Shown piece by piece: positions 14,985 through 20,643 of a stretch of DNA of 24,993 nt. The stretch lies in NCBI GenBank assembly GCA_910587905.1, contig CAJUOF010000232.1:1-24993 (forward strand), given 5' to 3'. A model generated the notes under the pieces. That model did no database searches, was not told the DNA's origin, and saw only the letters and a list, made by a program, of their open reading frames with translations. Made by a program: the position numbers and the translations under genes. Source of the stretch: an uncultured Lachnospiraceae bacterium. Lineage in GTDB: Bacteria; Bacillota_A; Clostridia; Lachnospirales; Lachnospiraceae. Each line of letters begins with the position of its first letter. Positions within the stretch are counted from its first letter, which is position 1.

Positions 14985-15120
14985 GATCTTTCCATTCCTT
15001 TCGATTTCTGAAAAAGCCTCTTTGCTTTGTGTCATTCATAAAATGTGTGTTTTTTTGTGCAGAACGAGGCGCTTTTTTGGTATATTTCCATAGTATATGA
15101 TTTGGAGCAAAAAGTCCATA
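14985..15120. promoter_or_regulatory. Divergent regulatory region of galM with TCCATA repeats
   Basis: TCCATA occurs at 15087-15092, 15115-15120 and 15129-15134, starts separated by 28 and 14 nt. On the minus strand a TATACT -10-like hexamer lies at about 15091-15096, with one of the repeats at its -35 position. The regularity suggests binding sites for a regulator of galM or the divergent ecf operon; the sites could also be chance in AT-rich DNA. Confidence 0.35.
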
Positions 15121-15149
15121 TTGATTTTTCCATATGAATCAAGTACAAT
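15121..15149 (+). promoter_or_regulatory. Sigma-A promoter of the ecf operon
   Basis: TTGATT (15121-15126) and TACAAT (15144-15149) are separated by 17 nt. A short inverted repeat, TTGATT with AATCAA (15137-15142), overlaps the -35 and spacer and could be an operator. The ecfA1 start is about 50 nt downstream. Confidence 0.75.
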
Positions 15150-15200
15150 GGAACTCTGTAAGAATGTAAACGAAAATCAAAGGGAAGTTGACGGTGGGCC

Positions 15201-16070
15201 ATGGGCATCATTAAGGCGAAGAACCTGATCTACAATTATATCAAGCGGGACGAGGAAGAAAAAGTCGAGGAAGTAAACGAGGCGGTGAAGGACGTGAGCC
15301 TGGACATCGAGACGAGGCAGTTCGTGGCGGTCCTCGGCCACAACGGCTCCGGCAAGTCCACCCTGGCGAAGCACATGAACGCCCTGCTCCTGCCCTCGGA
15401 GGGGACCGTCTGGATCGGAGGCATGGACACGAAGGACGACGATTCCCTTCTGGAGGTCCGGCGCACGGCCGGGATGGTGTTCCAGAACCCGGACAACCAG
15501 ATCATTGCCAGCGTGGTGGAGGAGGACGTGGGCTTCGGCCCGGAAAACATGGGCGTGCCCACCGACGAGATCTGGAGGCGGGTGGACGAGTGTTTGAAGG
15601 CGGTGGGCATGACGGCCTACCGGCGAAGCTCCCCGGACCGGCTTTCCGGCGGGCAGAAGCAGAGGGTGGCCATTGCGGGTGTCATGGCCATGGAGCCCAA
15701 ATGCATCGTGTTGGATGAGCCGACGGCCATGCTGGACCCAAACGGCCGCAGGGAGGTCATCCGGACCGTGCGGGAATTAAATAAGAAGAAAGGCATTACC
15801 GTCATCCTGATCACCCATTACATGGAAGAGGTGATCCATGCGGACCGGATCTATGTGATGGACGAGGGGGAGATCGCCATGGAGGGGACGCCGGAGGAGA
15901 TCTTCGGCCGGGTGGACGAGCTGAAGGCCCTGCGGCTGGACGTGCCCCAGGTGACGGAGCTGGCCCACGGCCTCCGGAAAAAGGGCGTTCCCCTTTCTCC
16001 CTGCATCCTGGACGTGGAGGAGCTTGTGGGGGAACTGGTGGGGATAAGGAAGCAGAGGACGGCGCAATGA
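15201..16070 (+). CDS. ecfA1: ECF transporter ATPase EcfA1
   Basis: A 289-residue ATP-binding subunit of an energy-coupling factor transporter. Walker A GHNGSGKS is at 46-53, the Q-loop at VFQNPDNQIIASVVEEDVGFG (a hallmark of EcfA proteins), signature LSGGQ at 148-152, Walker B CIVLDE at 168-173 and the H-loop in LITHYMEE. It pairs with EcfA2 as a heterodimer on EcfT at the cytoplasmic membrane face and powers uptake of vitamins or metals through separate S components. No S component is encoded in the window, which fits a shared (group II) module. It overlaps ecfA2 by ATGA (16067-16070). Confidence 0.95.
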   Translation: MGIIKAKNLIYNYIKRDEEEKVEEVNEAVKDVSLDIETRQFVAVLGHNGSGKSTLAKHMNALLLPSEGTVWIGGMDTKDDDSLLEVRRTAGMVFQNPDNQIIASVVEEDVGFGPENMGVPTDEIWRRVDECLKAVGMTAYRRSSPDRLSGGQKQRVAIAGVMAMEPKCIVLDEPTAMLDPNGRREVIRTVRELNKKKGITVILITHYMEEVIHADRIYVMDEGEIAMEGTPEEIFGRVDELKALRLDVPQVTELAHGLRKKGVPLSPCILDVEELVGELVGIRKQRTAQ

Positions 16071-16930
16071 TCACACTCAGGCAGGTAGAATACAAATATC
16101 AGGAAGGAACGCCCATGGAGACGGAGGCGCTCCATAAGGTAAGCCTGGAGATTAGGGACGGGGAGTTTATCGGATTGATCGGCCATACTGGCTCCGGCAA
16201 GTCCACGCTGATCCAGCATCTCAACGGGCTGGTGAGGGCCACCGGGGGCGACATCCTCTACAACGGGGAGAGCATTTACCGGGAGGGCTTTTCCATGAAG
16301 GAGCTCCGAAGCCGGGTGGGGCTGGTATTCCAGTACCCGGAGCACCAGCTTTTCGAGGTGGACGTGTTTACGGACGTCTGCTTCGGGCCGAAGAACCAGG
16401 GCCTTTCGAAAGAAGAAATCGAAAAACGGGCCAGGGAGGCCCTCTCCCTGGTGGGGATTGGGGAGAATTATTATAAAAAATCTCCCTTCGAGCTCTCCGG
16501 AGGGGAGAAGCGGCGGGTGGCCATCGCAGGAGTGCTGGCCATGGAGCCGGAGGTGCTGATCCTGGACGAGCCCACGGCGGGCCTGGACCCGAAGGGACGG
16601 GACGAGATCCTGGGACAGCTCGCAAGGCTTCACAGGGAGCGGGGCATGACGGTGATCCTGGTGTCCCACAGCATGGAGGACGTGGCGAAATACGTGGACC
16701 GGATCATGGTTATGAACCACGGGTGCCTGGTCTTTGACGATACGCCCCGGGTGGTCTTCGGCCATTACAAAGAGCTGGAGGAGATGGGGCTTGCGGCCCC
16801 CCAGGTGACCTACATCGCCCACGCCCTTGCGGAGGCGGGCTTTCCCGTGCGGACGGACGTGATCACCGTGGAGGAGGCAGAAGAAGCGATTCTCTGCACT
16901 CTGAACATGGACGAAAACGAAAACCGGTGA
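16067..16930 (+). CDS. ecfA2: ECF transporter ATPase EcfA2
   Basis: A 287-residue partner of EcfA1. Walker A GHTGSGKS is at 39-46, the Q-loop at VFQYPEHQLFEVDVFTDVCFG, signature LSGGE at 143-147 (the Glu form typical of EcfA2), Walker B VLILDE at 163-168 and the H-loop in LVSHSMEDV. Its start overlaps the ecfA1 stop, indicating coupled translation. In this genome the usual tight junction to ecfT is broken by a 310-nt insertion that contains a MITE-like element. Confidence 0.95.
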   Translation: MITLRQVEYKYQEGTPMETEALHKVSLEIRDGEFIGLIGHTGSGKSTLIQHLNGLVRATGGDILYNGESIYREGFSMKELRSRVGLVFQYPEHQLFEVDVFTDVCFGPKNQGLSKEEIEKRAREALSLVGIGENYYKKSPFELSGGEKRRVAIAGVLAMEPEVLILDEPTAGLDPKGRDEILGQLARLHRERGMTVILVSHSMEDVAKYVDRIMVMNHGCLVFDDTPRVVFGHYKELEEMGLAAPQVTYIAHALAEAGFPVRTDVITVEEAEEAILCTLNMDENENR

Positions 16931-16984
16931 GCCGTGCGGACGAAGAAGGCAGATAAAACGGATGAGGTGTACGGGAGAAACCCG

Positions 16985-16994
16985 ATACCATGAA
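16985..16994. repeat. Left target-site repeat of MITE copy 1
   Basis: ATACCATGAA lies directly beside the left end of the element and matches AACCCATGAA (17209-17218) at the right end in 8 of 10 positions. Confidence 0.6.
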
Positions 16995-17208
16995 CAGACA
17001 ATTGCGAAACTCAAAAATTTGTAGAATATTCTGGCAATATTTCCGGGAAAAGCCCTCTGCGCTGTGGAGACAAGACCAGGGAAGGCAGGAGGGATTCTTT
17101 CCCGAGTGACTTCTGCGGTTCTGGGCTTGTCGGAACGCTTGGCGCAGCAGGCTTTGGTCGGACATATTGCCAGAATATTCCCGCAAATTCATATTTCGCA
17201 ATTGCCTG
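16995..17208 (-). mobile_element. MITE-like element, copy 1 (214 bp)
   Basis: A non-coding element with imperfect terminal inverted repeats: CAGACAATTGCGAAA at the left and its counterpart TTTCGCAATTGCCTG at the right, and a perfect inner inverted repeat GAATATTCTGGCAATAT (17024-17040) with ATATTGCCAGAATATTC (17164-17180). The reverse complement aligns along its whole length with 24293-24499 (roughly 85% by eye, with one 7-nt difference). It has no transposase gene, so it would need one in trans. It sits between ecfA2 and ecfT and leaves the ecfT ribosome binding site intact. It is flanked by near-identical 10-bp direct repeats. Confidence 0.85.
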
Positions 17209-17218
17209 AACCCATGAA
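17209..17218. repeat. Right target-site repeat of MITE copy 1
   Basis: AACCCATGAA; partner of the repeat at 16985-16994 (8/10 identical). It ends 22 nt before the ecfT start. Confidence 0.6.
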
Positions 17219-17240
17219 AGAAGAAAGGTGAGACGATCTC

Positions 17241-18041
17241 ATGATGCGAGACATTACTCTGGGCCAGTATTATCCGGTGCAGTCGCCGGTGCATAAACTG
17301 GACCCTAGGACCAAGCTTTTCGGCACCCTGGTGCTGATCATCGCCCTGTTTGTGGCGGACAACGTGTATTGCTACGGGGCGGCGGCCCTGTTCCTCTTCG
17401 GGATCATTGCGGCTTCGAAGGTCCCGGTGAGGCATATTGTGAAAGGATTGAAGCCGGTGCTCTTCCTGCTCGCGTTCAGCGCCGCCTTCAACCTGTTTCT
17501 GACACCGGGGGAGGAGTTGGTCCATTTCTGGATCTTTACCATTACAAAGGAAGGGCTTGTCCGGGCGGGAATGATGGCGGTGCGGCTTACGTTTCTGGTC
17601 ATGGGCACCTCCCTCCTGACCTTCACCACCACGCCCAACCAGCTGACGGACGGGCTGGAGAGGAGCCTTCGGTTTTTGAACGTGGTCCACGTGCCGGTCC
17701 ACGAGATCGCCATGATCATGTCCATCGCCCTGCGGTTCATCCCGATCCTGGTGGAGGAGACGGACAAGATCATGAAGGCGCAGATGGCGAGGGGGGCGGA
17801 TTTTGAGACGGGCGGCCTGATCAAAAAGGCCAAAGCCATGATCCCCCTTCTGGTGCCCCTGTTCATCTCGGCCTTCCGGCGGGCCTCCGACCTGGCCCTG
17901 GCCATGGAGGCCAGATGCTACCACGGGGGAGAAGGGCGCACCAAGATGAAGCCTTTGAAATACAGGACGGCGGACCGGCTCGCCTACCTGATCCTTCTGG
18001 CGTTCCCGACGGGCGTGGTGCTCCTGCGGGTACTGTTGTGA
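17241..18041 (+). CDS. ecfT: ECF transporter transmembrane subunit EcfT
   Basis: A 266-residue membrane scaffold that connects the EcfA ATPases to substrate-binding S components. It begins ITLGQYYPVQSPVHKLDPRTKLFGTL, a hallmark of EcfT, and has several hydrophobic segments (around residues 30-60, 70-90, 105-125 and 245-266). The two cytoplasmic coupling motifs are present: ARG at 183-185 and ARC at 224-226 (AMEARCYHGG). Two tandem ATGs (17241 and 17244) follow AAAGGTGAG. The truA gene starts within 12 nt of the stop, keeping the conserved ecfT-truA order. Confidence 0.93.
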   Translation: MMRDITLGQYYPVQSPVHKLDPRTKLFGTLVLIIALFVADNVYCYGAAALFLFGIIAASKVPVRHIVKGLKPVLFLLAFSAAFNLFLTPGEELVHFWIFTITKEGLVRAGMMAVRLTFLVMGTSLLTFTTTPNQLTDGLERSLRFLNVVHVPVHEIAMIMSIALRFIPILVEETDKIMKAQMARGADFETGGLIKKAKAMIPLLVPLFISAFRRASDLALAMEARCYHGGEGRTKMKPLKYRTADRLAYLILLAFPTGVVLLRVLL

Positions 18042-18051
18042 CGGAGGAATG

Positions 18052-18984
18052 ATGAGACGGATCAAATTAGTGGTGGCCTATGACGGCACCAATTACTGCG
18101 GCTTCCAGTTCCAGAAGAACGGTCCCACCATCGAGGCGGAGTTAAACCGGGCCCTCTCGGAGCTCACCGGGGAGGATGTCCGTGTGACGGGGGCCAGCAG
18201 GACGGATGCGGGCGTCCACGCCCTGGGAAATATCGCCGTGTTCAATACGGAGAGCCGGATCCCTGCGGAAAAATTCAGCTATGCCCTGAACAGCCGCCTG
18301 CCGGAGGACATCGCCGTCCAGTCTTCAGAGGAGGTTGCGGTTTCCTACCATCCCCGGAAATGCAATTCCGTGAAAACCTACGAATACCGGATCCTGAACC
18401 GGCAGTTCCCCGATCCCACCAGACGGCGAAACACAGCCTTCTGCCACTGGCCCCTGGATGCGGGGCGCATGCAGGCGGCGGCGGATCACCTTGTGGGGGA
18501 GCATGATTTCGCAAGCTTCTGCTCGGCGGGGAGCCAGGCAGAGGACACGGTGCGCAGGCTCTACGAGGTGTCCGTGACCAGGACGGGAGACCTCGTCACC
18601 GTCCGCCTCTCCGGAAACGGTTTCCTCTATAATATGGTAAGGATCATTGCGGGAACCCTCATGAGCATCGGCCAGGGGACCTTTCCCCCGGAGCACATGA
18701 GGGAAGTCTTAAACGCCAGGGACCGGCGGAGGGCGGGCGTGAAGGCGCCGGCCGAGGGGCTGACCCTGATCTCCATCGTCCCGGCTGGGGAGCCGGAGCC
18801 TTACGAGCGGAACGTCAACGACTGGATCGATTATTCTCTGGACCGGACCGCTCTGCGCACGGAGGGGCGGATCACCATGACCATCCATCGGTGTCTGGAG
18901 GGAGAGCGGGAGCGGATGATTGCCCATGCGAAAAAGCAGGCGTTCTGGGACGGGGCGGAGGAATTTCTGGTACAAAACGGCTGA
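18052..18984 (+). CDS. truA: tRNA pseudouridine(38-40) synthase TruA
   Basis: A 310-residue cytosolic enzyme that isomerises uridines 38-40 in the anticodon arm of tRNAs. The catalytic Asp52 lies in GASRTDAGVHALGN; RIKLVVAYDGTNYCGFQ at the N-terminus and NGFLYNMVRIIAGTL are also family marks. The canonical domain ends near APAEGLTLISI, and about 60 further residues follow (YERNVNDWIDYSLDR to the end), longer than E. coli TruA; related clostridial proteins may have a similar tail. Tandem ATGs at 18049 and 18052 are possible starts; the second is better spaced from GGAGG (18043-18047). It is part of the ecf-truA-rplM-rpsI series. Confidence 0.93.
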   Translation: MRRIKLVVAYDGTNYCGFQFQKNGPTIEAELNRALSELTGEDVRVTGASRTDAGVHALGNIAVFNTESRIPAEKFSYALNSRLPEDIAVQSSEEVAVSYHPRKCNSVKTYEYRILNRQFPDPTRRRNTAFCHWPLDAGRMQAAADHLVGEHDFASFCSAGSQAEDTVRRLYEVSVTRTGDLVTVRLSGNGFLYNMVRIIAGTLMSIGQGTFPPEHMREVLNARDRRRAGVKAPAEGLTLISIVPAGEPEPYERNVNDWIDYSLDRTALRTEGRITMTIHRCLEGERERMIAHAKKQAFWDGAEEFLVQNG

Positions 18985-19020
18985 AGTGCGGCTGAAATGC
19001 GGAAACTCGGGAAAAATTGA

Positions 19021-19049
19021 TTGACACGCCCCGGAGAGTGTACTATAAT
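19021..19049 (+). promoter_or_regulatory. Consensus promoter of rplM-rpsI
   Basis: TTGACA (19021-19026) and TATAAT (19044-19049) are perfect hexamers 17 nt apart, about 160 nt before rplM. Confidence 0.93.
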
Positions 19050-19056
19050 ATAAAAG

Positions 19057-19205
19057 CTGCGGCGCTTTCTTTGCGTCCAAAAACAGGTCTATTGACTGGC
19101 TGGTCAGGGAAAACCAAAGCCCCGGAGTTCCGGATCCGCCGTACAAATAGAGACAAGAATCAGCATCGATATTAGAATCTTTGAAAGGTGAAATCCAAGG
19201 AGGTC
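19057..19205 (+). promoter_or_regulatory. Structured 5' leader of rplM, candidate L13 autoregulatory leader
   Basis: The untranslated leader between the promoter and rplM is about 150 nt long. TCTATT (19088-19093) can pair with AATAGA (19146-19151), enclosing a CCGG-AGTT-CCGG hairpin (19122-19133) and a GAC...GTC helix near 19094-19105. Ribosomal protein L13 leaders are known in Firmicutes; whether this one matches that family needs a covariance model. No intrinsic terminator is visible inside. Confidence 0.4.
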
Positions 19206-19211
19206 AAACCA

Positions 19212-19640
19212 ATGAAAACATTTATGGCTAGCCCGTCAACCATTGAGAGAAAATGGTATGTCGTTGACGCTTCCGCATATACATTAGGACGTCTGGCATC
19301 TGAAGTCGCATCCGTCCTCAGAGGCAAGAACAAGCCCACGTTCACGCCCAACATGGATACCGGCGATTACGTGATCGTCGTGAACGCGGAGAAGGTCCAG
19401 GTCACCGGAAAGAAACTGGACCAGAAGATCTACTACAGACATTCCGAGTACGTCGGCGGTATGAAGGAGACGACGCTTCGGGAGATGATGGCGAAGAAGC
19501 CGGAGAGAGTCATCGAACTGGCTGTGAAGGGAATGCTTCCCAAGGGACCTTTAGGCAGAGCGATGTTCGGCAAGCTTCACGTGTACGCTGGCCCTGACCA
19601 CAAGCAGCAGGCCCAGAAACCGGAAGTTCTGACATTTTAA
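19212..19640 (+). CDS. rplM: 50S ribosomal protein L13
   Basis: A 142-residue protein of normal length. It begins MKTFMASPSTIERKWYVVDASAYTLGRLAS and contains GKNKPTFTPNMDTGDYVIVVNAEK, VTGKK, YYRHSEYVGG and the C-terminal KGMLPKGPLGRAMFGKLHVYAG, all hallmarks of L13. The start is set by AAGGAGG 9 nt upstream; an in-frame ATG at 19188 precedes that site and is rejected. It is followed by rpsI after 29 nt, the usual pairing. Confidence 0.98.
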   Translation: MKTFMASPSTIERKWYVVDASAYTLGRLASEVASVLRGKNKPTFTPNMDTGDYVIVVNAEKVQVTGKKLDQKIYYRHSEYVGGMKETTLREMMAKKPERVIELAVKGMLPKGPLGRAMFGKLHVYAGPDHKQQAQKPEVLTF

Positions 19641-19669
19641 TCGAAAGGTACTGAAAGGAGGAAATTACA

Positions 19670-20062
19670 GTGGCTAACTCAAAATTCTACGGAACAGGCA
19701 GAAGGAAAAAATCGATCGCAAGAGTTTATCTGTCTGCCGGCACAGGAAAGATCACCATCAACAAGAGAGACATAGATGATTACTTTGGTCTTGAGACCCT
19801 GAAGGTCGTGGTTCGCCAGCCCTTCGCCGCAACCGAGACCGAAGGCAAGTTCGATGTCATGGTAAACGTCCACGGCGGCGGCTTCACCGGCCAGGCCGGA
19901 GCCATCCGTCACGGCATCTCCAGGGCCCTCCTGCAGGCGGATGCGGAGTACCGTCCCGCCCTCAAGAAGGCAGGTTACCTGACCCGCGATCCTCGTATGA
20001 AGGAGAGAAAGAAGTACGGTCTCAAAGCCGCAAGACGTGCGCCTCAGTTCAGCAAGAGATAG
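19670..20062 (+). CDS. rpsI: 30S ribosomal protein S9
   Basis: A 130-residue protein. It has KFYGTGRRKKSIARVYLSAGTGKITINKRD at the N-terminus, GGGFTGQAGAIRHGISRALL in the middle, LTRDPRMKERKKYGLKAARRAPQFSKR at the C-terminus with the invariant SKR end. It starts with GTG after AAAGGAGG. A terminator lies about 28 nt after the stop. Confidence 0.98.
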   Translation: MANSKFYGTGRRKKSIARVYLSAGTGKITINKRDIDDYFGLETLKVVVRQPFAATETEGKFDVMVNVHGGGFTGQAGAIRHGISRALLQADAEYRPALKKAGYLTRDPRMKERKKYGLKAARRAPQFSKR

Positions 20063-20089
20063 GCAAACGAAAGATCATATATGGACTTC

Positions 20090-20122
20090 AATCCCCAGAA
20101 TTGATACGTTTTGGGGATTTTG
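20090..20122 (+). terminator. Intrinsic terminator of rplM-rpsI
   Basis: AATCCCCA (20090-20097) pairs with TGGGGATT (20112-20119), followed by TTTTGT. Confidence 0.8.
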
Positions 20123-20155
20123 TCTATTTTTAAGACATAAATAGACCAGATATAC

Positions 20156-20184
20156 TTGTCGGTTTTCTTAAAATAGGATATAAT
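20156..20184 (+). promoter_or_regulatory. Promoter of the small lipoprotein gene
   Basis: TTGTCG (20156-20161) and TATAAT (20179-20184) with a 17-nt spacer, about 55 nt before the ATG. Confidence 0.8.
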
Positions 20185-20239
20185 GAATTGGACAGCGGGG
20201 GGATCCCTGTTTGGACAAAAGCAGAAAGGGGAAAGAGTT

Positions 20240-20440
20240 ATGAAAAAGAGAATGTTAGCAATGATATTGGTCATGCTTACGGTTCTGTCGCTTGCCGGCT
20301 GTGGAAAATTTACTTGTGACTTATGCAGCCAGGAAAAGTCCGGGAAAAAGCACACCGAAACGGTGATGGGCCAGAAGGTGACGATCTGCAACGATTGCTA
20401 CAAGCAGCTTGAAGAGCTCGGAAGTGCATTGGGGCTCTAA
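20240..20440 (+). CDS. Small lipoprotein with two CxxC pairs
   Basis: A 66-residue predicted lipoprotein. The signal peptide runs MKKRMLAMILVMLTVLSLAGC, with lipobox LAGC and Cys21 as the lipidated residue. The mature part is about 45 residues and carries CDLC and CNDC pairs separated by about 22 residues, with His38-type residues between; this looks like a zinc-ribbon or a four-cysteine metal site outside the membrane. I do not recognise a characterised family. It has its own promoter and terminator, so it is monocistronic. The ATG follows AAAGGGGAAAG; a longer in-frame ATG at 20183 lies inside the -10 element and is rejected. Confidence 0.8.
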   Translation: MKKRMLAMILVMLTVLSLAGCGKFTCDLCSQEKSGKKHTETVMGQKVTICNDCYKQLEELGSALGL

Positions 20441-20473
20441 AAACAGTCAGAAACAGAACGTTAAAGGCATATG

Positions 20474-20518
20474 AAAAAGGGGCAGAGGCAAAAGAGTTTG
20501 CATACTGTTCCTTTTTTT
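20474..20518 (+). terminator. Intrinsic terminator of the lipoprotein gene
   Basis: AAAAAGGGGCAG (from 20474) can pair with the strand ending CTGTTCC, with an inner GCAAA/TTTGC helix, followed by seven Ts (20512-20518). Confidence 0.8.
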
Positions 20519-20527
20519 CCTTTTATC

Positions 20528-20556
20528 TTAACATTTGAAACGATTTAGGTTATAAT
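20528..20556 (+). promoter_or_regulatory. Promoter of the CAP/ChW protein gene
   Basis: TTAACA (20528-20533) and TATAAT (20551-20556) are separated by 17 nt, about 87 nt before the ATG. Confidence 0.75.
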
Positions 20557-20643
20557 GGCATCGAAAGATACAGGGGATATTGGTAAAGGGAATCAGAAGG
20601 ATATTCTTCTGATGCAAAGTTGCGGAAAGGGGAATTTGAGTAT

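Noticed and set aside
15165..15179. Sequence TGTAAACGAAAATCA resembling a catabolite-responsive (cre) site upstream of ecfA1
   Set aside because: It is one base longer than the cre consensus and the symmetric half does not match, so it is probably chance in AT-rich DNA.
16985..17218. CRISPR array or phage attachment site as explanation of the repeats
   Set aside because: The repeats are few, inverted and dispersed rather than regularly spaced, no cas genes or integrase are present, and the copies do not adjoin the tRNA genes.
16863..17240. Apparent protein-coding frames across MITE copy 1 and copy 2 with similar translations (both contain NRRSHS)
   Set aside because: The shared translation follows from DNA similarity of the two element copies. 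The frames run into neighbouring genes on the opposite strand, lack ribosome binding sites and show no protein family.
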